In this document: one piece after another, positions 1-8,570 of the stretch | How the letters are laid out: every line of letters starts with the position of its first letter | How positions within the stretch are numbered: position 1 is the first letter of the stretch | Origin: Candidatus Bathyarchaeia archaeon | GTDB taxonomy: Archaea; Thermoproteota; Bathyarchaeia; Bathyarchaeales; DTEX01 | DNA length: 64,000 nucleotides | Assembly (NCBI GenBank): GCA_038868075.1 | Contig: JAWBXB010000001.1 | Span: forward strand, 84,414 to 148,413 | Direction: 5' to 3' | The notes under the pieces: model-generated | Databases searched by the model: none | What the model saw: the letters and a program-made list of their open reading frames with translations, nothing else | What the model was told of the DNA's origin: nothing | Position numbers and translations under genes: made by a program

Positions 1-1
1 A

Positions 2-352
2 CTTTACATAAACAGGGTTATCCGCCAAGACTTAATTATTGTTGATGGAATAATTGGCATGGCGGGACTGGGCCCAGTTTGGGGTAAACCTGTTAACCTT
101 AATCTCATAGTATCTGGTTTTAATCCCGTAACTGTTGATGCAGTATGCTGTAGAATTATGGGTATAAACCCCTATGCCGTTGAAATCCTATGGAAAGCTT
201 ATAAGATGGGCATGGGCGAGATTGACATGGATAAGGTAGAAATTTTGGGTGAGAGAATTGATGAGGTTAGAAAAAAGTTTTCCCACCCGTCACTGATAAT
301 GAGTAATATAATTGGCGCTATGAGGGCGGCATTAAAGACTTATATCATCTAA
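2..352 (+). CDS. DUF362 domain protein, C-terminal part (cut by window edge)
   Basis: The reading frame is open from base 2, so the gene starts before the window and only about 116 C-terminal residues are visible. They contain IVDGIIG, then GKPVNLNLIVSG, NPVTVDAV and MGINP, and close to the end VEILGERIDEV. The DUF362 gene at 38134-38982 has the same series (VVDGLIGAE, GSPVKMDVI, VAVDTVATA, MGIDP, IEVLGEKIDDV), which supports the family call from the sequence itself. DUF362 proteins are often found beside iron-sulfur or redox genes, but the biochemical role is not settled. No ferredoxin-type cysteine cluster is visible in this part. Confidence 0.8.
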   Translation, partial: LYINRVIRQDLIIVDGIIGMAGLGPVWGKPVNLNLIVSGFNPVTVDAVCCRIMGINPYAVEILWKAYKMGMGEIDMDKVEILGERIDEVRKKFSHPSLIMSNIIGAMRAALKTYII

Positions 353-377
353 GATTATTCTTTTCTTTTCGTAAATC

Positions 378-386
378 TTTAATATA
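378..386 (+). promoter_or_regulatory. TATA box of the winged-helix gene at 410
   Basis: TTTAATATA is centred about 28 nt before the ATG at 410. Archaeal TATA boxes sit about 26-27 nt before the transcription start, so the transcript probably begins at or next to the ATG. No Shine-Dalgarno sequence is seen, which fits a leaderless mRNA. Confidence 0.5.
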
Positions 387-409
387 GTTGTCATTTATAC
401 ATTTTGTTT

Positions 410-673
410 ATGGGGCGCTCTTATAGAAGTAAGTATGATATTATCGCTGACATTTTAGAAGTAGCAATAAACGGTTCCAAAAAGACGCGTATAATGCATA
501 TGGCTAACGTAAACTACTACAGCTTTTGTAAATACTTTAACATGCTCCTAGAAGATGGCTTAATTGCAGAGTATAAGGACTCAAACGGCGAACCTATCTA
601 TAAAACGACGGAAGCCGGCATTGAGCATCTGAAAATGTTCGCCCACTTCTCAAACCGCATGAAAAAAAGCTGA
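410..673 (+). CDS. Small winged-helix DNA-binding protein (ArnR1-like)
   Basis: An 87-residue protein with the compact archaeal winged-helix pattern: YDIIADILEVA (helix 1), TRIMHMANVNYYSF (helix 2), FNMLLEDGLI (recognition helix end), a wing with PIYKTTEAGIEHL and a basic tail. Small proteins of this type are usually transcription factors. ATG at 410 is preferred over the in-frame TTG at 404 because the TATA box lies 28 nt upstream of it, giving a leaderless start. The related gene at 8102 shares the TEKGKRIL/TTEAGIEHL-type wing. The regulon cannot be inferred; the next gene on the strand is the hyuAB operon. Confidence 0.75.
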   Translation: MGRSYRSKYDIIADILEVAINGSKKTRIMHMANVNYYSFCKYFNMLLEDGLIAEYKDSNGEPIYKTTEAGIEHLKMFAHFSNRMKKS

Positions 674-761
674 TTTTTCATCCTATTTTTCAAATTAATT
701 ACTAAAATAATATAATGATTAATTTACATGTTATTTCATTTGGATGAAGATTGGTGATCGT

Positions 762-2840
762 ATGCATTGCTGGAGAATTGGCATAGATATTGGTGGGGCA
801 TTTACAGATTTATATGCTGTAAGTGAGGAAGGCGGGGAGAATATCTGGGTAAAAGTTGAGTCCACGCCCCCAAATTTTGAGGAGGGAGTTATGCAGGGTA
901 TTGAGGAGTTAGAGAAAAAGGGGGTTTGCATTAAAGATGCAAAATATATTATACACGGTCAGACTGTTGTCATAAATACCATAATTACTAGGAGCGGTGC
1001 AAAGGTTGGGTTTATAACTACTGAGGGATTTGACACTTTAGAGATTCAGAGGGCTAATAGACGGGACATTTTTAATTTCAGGTATAGGAAGCCTTTACCC
1101 TTTGTCTCTAGATATATGATCGCGCGTATTAATGAGCGGATAGATTCTGATGGGAGCATTTATAAGCCTCTTGACAAAGGTGATGTGGAAAAAGCGGTTA
1201 ATACTCTTCTGGATAAAGAAGCGGAATCATTAGCGATAGGATTCATAAACAGTTATATTAACCCATGCCATGAGTTAAAAGCCAAAGAGATAGCCGAGAG
1301 TGTTCTCAGGGAAAAAGGTGTTGAAAAACCTTTCATCACCATTTCAAGCGATTTGAGCCGTGAATGGAGAGAATATGAGCGCTTTAACACTGCGGTCTTA
1401 AATGCTTATGTCCAACCAATATTCGTTCGTTATATAGAGAAACTTGAGAGTATTCTGCGAAGAAGGGGTTTTCAAGGAATATTTTACATAACGCTCTCCT
1501 CGGGCGGCGTAGTTACATCTGACTATGCAAAAAATTACCCGATAACAACAATAGAGGGGGGACCAATATCTGGAATTATAGGCGGAACCCGCCTAGCCTC
1601 CCTGTTAGGGATAAAAAACATCATCGTGATTGATGGAGGTAGCACGACAACAAAAGCTGGGCTTGCAAAGGATCTGACACCTAGAGTACATACCGAATAC
1701 TGGATTGAACAGGATGATTGGAATGCTGGCTACCCACTTAGAGTTCCAACGCTGGATATTCATGAAATCGGACTTGGCGGCACAAGCATCATTCGGGTTA
1801 GTGAAGCTGGTAATTTATGCGTTGGCCCCGAGGCTGCGGGTGCGAGGCCTGGACCTGCTTGTTATGGTGTTGATGGCGATAAACCCACGCTAACCGATGC
1901 ATATGTGGTATCTGGTTACTTGAATCCGAATTATCTACTCGGCGGTAGACTTAAGATCTTTAAAGAGAGAGCCTTTAGCGCATTGCAAGATATAGCAAGA
2001 GCTCTAGGTTTAGACATTATTGAGGCAGCTTATGGTGCCATTAGAATAGCTAATGATCTTGCTGCCAATCTCATAAGGCAGATTTCAGTTAAGAAAGGGT
2101 ATGATCCCAGAGAGTTCACCTTAATTGCTCACGGAGGTGCCGGACCAATGTTTGCTCCATTTATTGCGGAAGAATTGCAAGTGTCAAGTATAGTGGCGCC
2201 CTCTATTCCAAGTGGTGTCTTTAATGCCTGGAGCATGATTGGGTTGGATATAAGGCATGAGATTATTCAAACAAATGTAACGTTAGTTAGAGAAGACAAA
2301 GATTTTATAGATTTTATGAAGGACGTTTTCAGCTATCTTGAGGGCAAAATTAAAGAAACATTTAGGAATGAGGGGATTAACCCCCAAACAGTGGAAGTAT
2401 TAAGATATTTGGATATGAGATATGAAGGGCAGGCGCACACACTGAAGATTCCATTAAGCAGGGAATTTTGTAATCTTAGGGATATAATAAAGAAATTCCA
2501 TAAGACACATTATAATGAGTATGGGTTCAATCTACCTGAAGGTAATGTTGAAATTGTAAGTTTCCATGTCGTAGGAGCGCATAAGGTTACGCCCCCAAAG
2601 ATTGAAAGAAAAGTTGTTCAAGGCTCTGTTAAAGATGCCTATCTGGGCGAGAGGGAAGTATATATGGGGAGCAAAGAAGTTTTAGTTCCAATTTATAGGA
2701 AAGAGAGTTTACCCTCAAATGTCGTTTTAAGGGGACCATGTATAATTGAGGGTATTACTTCCACGATAGTGGTTACAGAGAGCTTTAAGGTTCTTCATGA
2801 CGAGTATGGAAACATCATCCTTACTAAAGTGGAGGGTTAA
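762..2840 (+). CDS. hyuA: Hydantoinase/oxoprolinase family protein, subunit A (HyuA-type)
   Basis: A protein of about 692 residues of the HyuA family, which hydrolyses cyclic amides such as hydantoins or 5-oxoproline with ATP; some relatives are carboxylase subunits. The N-terminal ATPase-like domain begins RIGIDIGGAFTDLY, followed by GQTVVINTIITRSGAKVGF, and the central ASKHA-type core has VIDGGSTTTKAG and LIAHGGAGPMFAP. ATG at 762 was chosen because GGTGATC lies just upstream; an in-frame ATG at 744 is possible. A TATA-like TAATATAATG (708-717) precedes it. hyuB starts 2 nt after the stop, so the two form one unit. The exact substrate cannot be read from the sequence. Confidence 0.88.
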   Translation: MHCWRIGIDIGGAFTDLYAVSEEGGENIWVKVESTPPNFEEGVMQGIEELEKKGVCIKDAKYIIHGQTVVINTIITRSGAKVGFITTEGFDTLEIQRANRRDIFNFRYRKPLPFVSRYMIARINERIDSDGSIYKPLDKGDVEKAVNTLLDKEAESLAIGFINSYINPCHELKAKEIAESVLREKGVEKPFITISSDLSREWREYERFNTAVLNAYVQPIFVRYIEKLESILRRRGFQGIFYITLSSGGVVTSDYAKNYPITTIEGGPISGIIGGTRLASLLGIKNIIVIDGGSTTTKAGLAKDLTPRVHTEYWIEQDDWNAGYPLRVPTLDIHEIGLGGTSIIRVSEAGNLCVGPEAAGARPGPACYGVDGDKPTLTDAYVVSGYLNPNYLLGGRLKIFKERAFSALQDIARALGLDIIEAAYGAIRIANDLAANLIRQISVKKGYDPREFTLIAHGGAGPMFAPFIAEELQVSSIVAPSIPSGVFNAWSMIGLDIRHEIIQTNVTLVREDKDFIDFMKDVFSYLEGKIKETFRNEGINPQTVEVLRYLDMRYEGQAHTLKIPLSREFCNLRDIIKKFHKTHYNEYGFNLPEGNVEIVSFHVVGAHKVTPPKIERKVVQGSVKDAYLGEREVYMGSKEVLVPIYRKESLPSNVVLRGPCIIEGITSTIVVTESFKVLHDEYGNIILTKVEG

Positions 2841-2841
2841 G

Positions 2842-4587
2842 GTGTTGAGTGAAGGGTTAATCTCAGTTCAAATAGTTAAGAATACTCTGTCAAGTATAGT
2901 TAAGGAGATGTTTTGGACGACGGTTAGGGCTGCTAAAAGCAGCATAATATATGAGACTTATGATTTCTCCCCATCGCTTTTGGATGAGAGAGGTGAACTT
3001 ATTGCAATAGGTACGGGAGTCCCAAATTTCATAGGTATAATGCCGTTTATGGTTAAGGCAGTTTTAGAGGATGCGGTAAAAGAAGATTTAGGTTTAAGCC
3101 CCGGTGATATTTTTGTGATAAATGATCCATATAGGGCTGGAACACACTTAAATGATGTCGGCTTAGTTACGCCCATTTTTTATAATGATGAGATGATTGC
3201 AACAGCGGCTATAAAGGGACATATTAATGATGTCGGAGGCATGAATCCTGGAAGCTGGGGACCTAATGCTACTGAAATATATCAGGAGGGTTTGGTTATT
3301 CCGACAACGCATCTCTATAGGGAGGGAAGGTTAAATAAAGAGGTTTTGAGGATAATACTGCATAATACTAGGATTCCCGATTATGTGCTAGGCGATATCG
3401 AGGCTCTTGCAGCGGCATTAAGATATTCTCAGAGGAGGATAAGTGAGCTCTGCGATAAATACGGCGTCTCTGTTGTTCGAGAGGCTATGAGGAGTAAAAT
3501 AGATGAGGGAAAAATGCTGGCGAGAAAAAATTTGGGCATACTACCTAAGGGTGAATTTTTCGCCGAAGAAAAAATAGAAAAGTATGAGGGAATGGACGAG
3601 GATATTAGGATAACAGTTAAAGTTAAGATAACTGATGATAAATTTATAGCTGACTTCACAGATAATCCCCCTCAAGTTAAAGCGCCAATTAACACGACTT
3701 ATCCTGGGACCTATGCCTCTGTAACTATAGCGTTTGTTGCTATAACTGACCCGCATGCTCCTCTTTGTCAAGGCTATTTAGAGCCTGTCAATGTGATAGC
3801 TCCGGAACGCTCCTTATTTAATGCTATGCCGCCAGCGCCTGTTAGCTGTTACTGGGAAACAATGTTTTATGCTGTTGATTTAGTGTGGAAGGCTTTAGCA
3901 TCATATATGCCTAATAGACTTACTGCTGGACATTTCCTTTCAGTTGTAAGTGAAACTCTGGGCATGATTGATCCTAGAGATGGAAAGTATAAGATTCTAT
4001 GTGAGCCTAATCCTGGAGGTTGGGGTGCTGCCATAGATAAGGATGGTGAATCATGTCTTGTTTCATCAGCTGATGGTGAAACCTACACGCATCCAGCTGA
4101 GGTTTTGGAAAAGGAGTATCCGATACGAGTTGAATGTATGAGGTTGAATATAGAGGAAGGTACAGGGCATGGTAAGTTTAGAGGAGGATTCGGCATGAGG
4201 AAGGATTATAGGATACTTGCGGATGAAGCCATACTTGTTTGTTCAATCAATAGAATAAAATATCCGCCATGGGGGGTCAATGGAGGAACTGATGGAACAT
4301 GCAATCATTTAGTAGTGATAAGGGATGATAAGATTATTTGGGATGGAGGGAGAGCATTCAATTTTAAGCTTAGAAAAGATGATACTCTTAGCATTAGGAG
4401 CGGTGGAGGCGGTGGGTGGGGCAATCCCCTTGAGCGGGATCCAAATCTAGTTCTCGAAGACTATAAAAACGGTTTGATATCGGCTGAAGCTGCTAAGAAG
4501 ATTTATGGTGTGGTTATAGATGCTCAAAAACTTAAAGTTAATTTTAAGGAAACAATTGATTTGAGAAGAAAGATGGCTGAACGTTAG
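2842..4587 (+). CDS. hyuB: Hydantoinase/oxoprolinase family protein, subunit B (HyuB-type)
   Basis: About 581 residues, matching HyuB throughout: INDPYRAGTHLNDVGLVTP, KGHINDVGGMNPGS, ALRYSQRRISELC, ADFTDNPPQV and the glycine-rich C-terminal RSGGGGGWGNP. It is the partner of HyuA in an ATP-dependent cyclic-amide hydrolase or a related carboxylase. The GTG at 2842 is chosen because GGAGG at 2831-2835 sits 6 nt upstream; the longer open frame reaching back into hyuA has no such signal. An M24 peptidase follows after 10 nt. Together they suggest breakdown of cyclic amide or peptide-derived compounds, an inference from neighbourhood only. Confidence 0.88.
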   Translation: MLSEGLISVQIVKNTLSSIVKEMFWTTVRAAKSSIIYETYDFSPSLLDERGELIAIGTGVPNFIGIMPFMVKAVLEDAVKEDLGLSPGDIFVINDPYRAGTHLNDVGLVTPIFYNDEMIATAAIKGHINDVGGMNPGSWGPNATEIYQEGLVIPTTHLYREGRLNKEVLRIILHNTRIPDYVLGDIEALAAALRYSQRRISELCDKYGVSVVREAMRSKIDEGKMLARKNLGILPKGEFFAEEKIEKYEGMDEDIRITVKVKITDDKFIADFTDNPPQVKAPINTTYPGTYASVTIAFVAITDPHAPLCQGYLEPVNVIAPERSLFNAMPPAPVSCYWETMFYAVDLVWKALASYMPNRLTAGHFLSVVSETLGMIDPRDGKYKILCEPNPGGWGAAIDKDGESCLVSSADGETYTHPAEVLEKEYPIRVECMRLNIEEGTGHGKFRGGFGMRKDYRILADEAILVCSINRIKYPPWGVNGGTDGTCNHLVVIRDDKIIWDGGRAFNFKLRKDDTLSIRSGGGGGWGNPLERDPNLVLEDYKNGLISAEAAKKIYGVVIDAQKLKVNFKETIDLRRKMAER

Positions 4588-4597
4588 GCGATTAACC

Positions 4598-5704
4598 ATG
4601 TCTACTGGGGAATTTGAATTAAGAGTTGAGAAATTAAGGGAGATCGCTGAAGAATATGATATTGATGGATTTTTCATAGTATCCGAGCCTAATTTGCGCT
4701 ATTTTACTGGTTTCTCAACACTTGCCATTGAAAGGCTCATAGCCCTAATTATTTCAACAAAGCCAGCTGAACCTATACTGGTAATTCCCAAATTAGAGGA
4801 GGAAAAAGCAAAGAAGTTATCCTTTTTCAGGGATATAAGGACTTATACTGATGATGAAGAACCTATCAGGATTGTTAGTGAGGTTATAAAGGAGCTTAAT
4901 TTAACTGAAGCCGTCTTAGGGATTGAAGACTCTCTTCCCTTCAAGTTTTATAGGATGATTAGAGAGGCTGCGCCGTCCTTAAAGATTAAAGGAGCTTCCG
5001 CAATCTTTGAAAAACTTAGGAGCATAAAGACTAGAGGTGAAATTGAAGCTATAAGTAGGGCAGCTGAGATAGCGGTTAGGGGGATTAAGGCCGGGATAGA
5101 ATCTATAAAAGTTGGGATGAGTGAGTTTAGTATAGCCCTTGAGATTGAAAGGGAGATAATAGAGTCAGGCGGGGAGACGATGCCCTTCTGCCTAGTACTT
5201 TCAGGTGAAAATTCATCTTTACCCCACGGTAATACCTCTAGTAGAAAGATTGGGAAAGGCGATGCTGTAGTAATAGATATAGGTGTCACGTACAGGGGCT
5301 ATTATGCGGATATCACAAGAACTGTATTCGTTGGTGAGATAAGCGGGGAACAGAGAAAAGTTTATGATGCAGTCTTGAGAGCCCAGGAAGAAGCAATAAA
5401 CTCCGTGAAACCTGGAATTAAAGCATGCGAAATCGATAGAGCAGCTAGAGAAATTATTAGGGAGGCAGGTTATGGCGAATTTTTCACATATAGAACTGGG
5501 CATGGCTTAGGCTTAGAAGTTCATGAGGAACCATACATAACTCAGACAAATGAGACTATACTTAAGCCTGGAATGGTTTTCACAATCGAGCCAGGCATAT
5601 ATTTGCATGGTTCCTTCGGAGTGCGAATCGAAGATGATGTTGTCGTGACCGAGGATGGAAATGAGGTTCTTATAAAAATGCGGAAAGATCTACTTATTAT
5701 TTAA
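4598..5704 (+). CDS. pepQ: M24B family metallopeptidase (Xaa-Pro dipeptidase/aminopeptidase)
   Basis: 368 residues with a creatinase-type N-terminal domain (about 1-140, including NLRYFTGFS) and a pita-bread M24 domain. All five dinuclear metal ligands are visible: D227 (VVIDIG), D238 (ADITRT), H302 (TGHGLG), E331 (TIEPGIY) and E345 (RIEDDV). H210 in LPHGN is the usual extra active-site histidine. This fits a cytoplasmic prolidase or Xaa-Pro aminopeptidase. Creatinase belongs to the same fold, and with hyuAB upstream an amidinohydrolase-like role is a minor alternative. It is probably the last gene of the hyu operon, since the next gene is convergent. Confidence 0.85.
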   Translation: MSTGEFELRVEKLREIAEEYDIDGFFIVSEPNLRYFTGFSTLAIERLIALIISTKPAEPILVIPKLEEEKAKKLSFFRDIRTYTDDEEPIRIVSEVIKELNLTEAVLGIEDSLPFKFYRMIREAAPSLKIKGASAIFEKLRSIKTRGEIEAISRAAEIAVRGIKAGIESIKVGMSEFSIALEIEREIIESGGETMPFCLVLSGENSSLPHGNTSSRKIGKGDAVVIDIGVTYRGYYADITRTVFVGEISGEQRKVYDAVLRAQEEAINSVKPGIKACEIDRAAREIIREAGYGEFFTYRTGHGLGLEVHEEPYITQTNETILKPGMVFTIEPGIYLHGSFGVRIEDDVVVTEDGNEVLIKMRKDLLII

Positions 5705-5764
5705 AATCATTAAGGAATTGTAGATTGAGATACTATCTTTCGGGTGAAATTAACTGACACCGCT

Positions 5765-6238
5765 TTACTTTGGAAATTGTATTTCACCTTTTATGATCCT
5801 GCTTTCTGGAACATTCAATTCTTTTGACAGAGCCTTCTTTATTTCCGATACATCTAGGTTCGCTTGAAGCCTCACCGGTATTCCACATCTCAGGCTTCCT
5901 AAGTGTGTTGGTAGTGCCTCTCTATACTCGTATATAATGTTTCCTTGTAGAGCCTTTATGCTCAGTGCATTATTTTGGTGGAATGTGATTACCTCAGCTC
6001 CACTACAAGCATCCTTGAAATCACTCCAGCTCTCACATATAATGTTTACTGGCACCCCTATGGCTTTAGGTGCCTTTTTAGTCTCTGCCTTCTCTTCGAT
6101 TTCTCTTTCTTCACCCTTTGTTGACAACTCTGTTAATATTTCCTCTAGCCTACTTATGAGCGCATCTAGGTTCTTTTCATGCTCTCTTAATACATTGATC
6201 ACGAAGTCCAGGGCATTCATTTTCTCGGAATCAGACAT
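5765..6238 (-). CDS. Conserved-looking hypothetical protein with N-terminal coiled coil
   Basis: 157 residues, not recognised. Residues about 5-55 are a charged helix with heptad-like spacing (HEKNLDALISRLEEILTEL), followed by a Lys/Ala/Pro linker. A compact alpha/beta domain of about 95 residues follows (VNIICESWSDF, AEVITFHQNN, YEYREALPTHL, LDVSEIKKALSKEL, VPESRIIKGEIQF). It has no membrane segment and no cysteine motif. It lies downstream of and on the same strand as the TrmB-like regulator gene, 88 nt from it, so it may be cotranscribed. Function unknown. Confidence 0.7.
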   Translation of the reverse strand: MSDSEKMNALDFVINVLREHEKNLDALISRLEEILTELSTKGEEREIEEKAETKKAPKAIGVPVNIICESWSDFKDACSGAEVITFHQNNALSIKALQGNIIYEYREALPTHLGSLRCGIPVRLQANLDVSEIKKALSKELNVPESRIIKGEIQFPK

Positions 6239-6326
6239 TTTATAATTGCACCATTTAAATGAAATGTCTTAATGTCTTATAAAATGTTTGTGAAACAAAA
6301 GAAAGAAACAAATTTTCGGTTCTAAT

Positions 6327-8006
6327 TTATAGATTATGAATTGACTTGATTTTCTCCATTATTTTCCTGCTTACTTCATCAGCTTCTAAGCCATCCACCA
6401 ATGCTATATTATAGGCTGAAGCCAATTCCATTTCATCTGAACTTAACAGCTCTACTTTCGGTATTATGAAAAGTTTTTGATGAGCTTTTATATCCATAGC
6501 TTTCACGTATAAGGATATTAGCGCCGTTTTTATATTACCCTCCTCAGGGAGGAAATCCCCCACGATTATTTCTTTCACAATTGAATCCCTCACCCTCAAT
6601 GCTAAATCGAACTTCTGGTTTAAGCCTGACGCCCCCCTTATTATTGCTGGCATTTCCAAAAGCAGACCCTTCTCTTCAGCTATAGAACTTAATTTTTTGG
6701 GAATTTCCTTTATTATCTTTCTGAACCTTATCTCCGTGAGCCTCGTGGTTGGGCTAATAGACCTAGCCCATAATTCCATAAAGACCTCATTCAATATGCA
6801 TGTAAAGCCAATAAAGTTTGACCATAGGCCCTGCACTTGAACAATATTTCCACCTGCAGAGCTAGGTGGGAAAAATAATAGGCTTTCACCTGTATCTGTA
6901 ACGATGAAGTTCATATTAATATGCCCTATATCTGCATGTCTAACCTCGGCTGCATCAAATATCTTCCCTAAGCCAGCAGACTCCTCATCCAAGTAGGTTA
7001 ATATTTTTATTTTTGCCCCGCGTAAATTTGCTTCTTTTAGGGTTTGGGTAAAGTCTCCCGTCACATAGGGCTTCTTTAGTTGCTTAATACATATAAGCGC
7101 TTCACCTTCAGCCCTATTAATTATTCCAGTAAGATAGCTATAGTACTCTTCTAAGTCACTGAATACTATTGTCTTTTCTAGTTTCTTTCCAGTTTTCAGG
7201 TATTGAAGCGCTATGGATATATCCTGGGCGCTCCGCCAAACCATGTCGAAGAAGATTTTTATTGAACTTATGTAGTGGGGTGAATCAGTCCAGAATCCTG
7301 AGTCGCTTTCACTTTCTAAATTTATTGACTCATCCACAGTTAGGGATGTGAATGCTATCTTATCATCAATTATGAGGAAACGTGTTCTCATCTGTATATC
7401 AGAATGCTTTATCACCGCGTATTTCATGTAATCTCTTAGCATAAGCGCTATCTTTTCATCTGTTACATTTGTGAGAATTTTCACTTTAACATTTTTTTCA
7501 CTTATCTTCTTTAGTACATTGTCAAATCCATGAAATGATAGACATATTAGATCATTTGGTGTCGTTAATAGGCAAATCTCTCGCTCACTATCCTCCAGCA
7601 TCTGCATCATAACATTATACACTTTTCTTCTGCCACTATGAACTCTAAACTTTGTTTCAATAGCGTAATCCTGCTGGTTGGAAAGTTTTGAAAGAACATC
7701 TAAGATCTGAGAATATTTACTCTCCATCTCTAAAATCTTATCTTTTGCCGCCGACAGCAACATATTAAGGGCCATATTGGCTGGTATAGCTGAGAATTTT
7801 AGAGGTCTACCGGGTATAATATTTATTAAACCCATATTCTGCATTTTCTTAAGATTGCGGTAGATATTCATACGATTTGTTTTTAGAGCTTTTGCAAGAG
7901 CACCTATACTGCTCGCCCCCGCTCTAATTAGATGAATGAATATTTGGGCTTGAGTTTTCGTTAAACCATAAATCTGAAGCATATTTAATGCATCTTCAAT
8001 CGACAT
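6327..8006 (-). CDS. TrmB-family transcriptional regulator with phospholipase D-like domains
   Basis: 559 residues. Residues about 5-75 form a TrmB-type winged helix (YGLTKTQAQIFIHLI, GALAKALKTNRMNIYRNL, MGLINIIPGRP), followed by a helical linker. Two phospholipase-D-fold segments (about 125-270 and 280-430) follow; they lack a clear HKD motif and so are probably ligand-binding, not catalytic. The last 120 residues are an additional alpha/beta domain. TrmB proteins are sugar- or metabolite-responsive repressors or activators. A perfect inverted repeat lies 19-40 nt upstream of the start, close to the predicted transcription start, which suggests autoregulation and control of the divergent gene at 8102. 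The ligand is unknown. Confidence 0.8.
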   Translation of the reverse strand: MSIEDALNMLQIYGLTKTQAQIFIHLIRAGASSIGALAKALKTNRMNIYRNLKKMQNMGLINIIPGRPLKFSAIPANMALNMLLSAAKDKILEMESKYSQILDVLSKLSNQQDYAIETKFRVHSGRRKVYNVMMQMLEDSEREICLLTTPNDLICLSFHGFDNVLKKISEKNVKVKILTNVTDEKIALMLRDYMKYAVIKHSDIQMRTRFLIIDDKIAFTSLTVDESINLESESDSGFWTDSPHYISSIKIFFDMVWRSAQDISIALQYLKTGKKLEKTIVFSDLEEYYSYLTGIINRAEGEALICIKQLKKPYVTGDFTQTLKEANLRGAKIKILTYLDEESAGLGKIFDAAEVRHADIGHINMNFIVTDTGESLLFFPPSSAGGNIVQVQGLWSNFIGFTCILNEVFMELWARSISPTTRLTEIRFRKIIKEIPKKLSSIAEEKGLLLEMPAIIRGASGLNQKFDLALRVRDSIVKEIIVGDFLPEEGNIKTALISLYVKAMDIKAHQKLFIIPKVELLSSDEMELASAYNIALVDGLEADEVSRKIMEKIKSIHNL

Positions 8007-8024
8007 AGTTTAACCTCTGTATCA

Positions 8025-8046
8025 ATGTAACAAACAAATGTTACAT
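8025..8046. promoter_or_regulatory. Inverted-repeat operator candidate between divergent regulator genes
   Basis: ATGTAAC (8025-8031) and GTTACAT (8040-8046) are perfect 7-bp inverted arms around an 8-nt A/T-rich spacer. For the TrmB-like gene on the minus strand, a TATA-like TTTATAAAA lies at about 8055-8063, which would place the transcription start at about 8030, inside the repeat. The position is typical of a repressor site. The site is seen in the sequence; its binding factor is inferred. Confidence 0.5.
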
Positions 8047-8070
8047 ATTAATATTTTTATAAAATCTTTC

Positions 8071-8079
8071 TATAAAAAG
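8071..8079 (+). promoter_or_regulatory. TATA box of the winged-helix gene at 8102
   Basis: TATAAAAAG is centred about 27 nt before the ATG at 8102, the spacing expected if transcription starts at the ATG itself (leaderless mRNA). Confidence 0.55.
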
Positions 8080-8101
8080 CTTTAGACAAAAATCTAAATT
8101 A

Positions 8102-8416
8102 ATGGTGGGGAAAATGGAAGTGAATCTCAGCTTACTAAGCTCAAGCCGCCGGAGGAGTAAGCTGGAGATTTATATAGATATTCTAAAGATAATTGAGCGC
8201 GGCGTCAATAAGCCTACTAGGGTTATGTTCGCGGCAAATATTTCTTGGAAGCCTCTTAATGAGATACTAACAAATCTTGAGAGGCAGGGGCTCATAGAGC
8301 GCAAAAATGTGAGGAACCGCACATTAGTTTTCATAACGGAGAAGGGTAAGCGCATCCTAAGGACTCTTGAAACTATATCATCAGAGCTCACGACTCTAAG
8401 AAAACCTAGAATATAA
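8102..8416 (+). CDS. Winged-helix DNA-binding protein (ArnR1-like)
   Basis: 104 residues. After a polar N-terminus comes a winged helix: YIDILKIIERGVNKPT, RVMFAANISWKPL, NEILTNLERQGLIERK, a wing with TLVFITEKGKRIL, then a C-terminal helix that could mediate dimerisation. The fold and wing motif resemble the protein at 410-673. ATG at 8102 is supported by a TATA box 27 nt upstream; ATG at 8114 behind GGTGGGG is the alternative. It is transcribed divergently from the TrmB-like gene and precedes the KaiC-like genes, which it might control (inference). Confidence 0.75.
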   Translation: MVGKMEVNLSLLSSSRRRSKLEIYIDILKIIERGVNKPTRVMFAANISWKPLNEILTNLERQGLIERKNVRNRTLVFITEKGKRILRTLETISSELTTLRKPRI

Positions 8417-8570
8417 ACCTCAATCATGTGAAGGAATTGCCTCCAGCTTAAGTAATAGAGAGTTCATGTATAGAGTTTACATGAATAAAGGCTAAAAGGC
8501 TATAGGCTTCCAATTAATCACATAATTTAATGTTAAGATTTTCCCATGTTAATGGGAGAAGGAGATTGGA

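Noticed and set aside
4948-5289. 113-residue open frame antisense to the M24 peptidase gene
   Set aside because: The sense frame carries all catalytic residues; the antisense product is low-complexity and hydrophobic by reverse coding.
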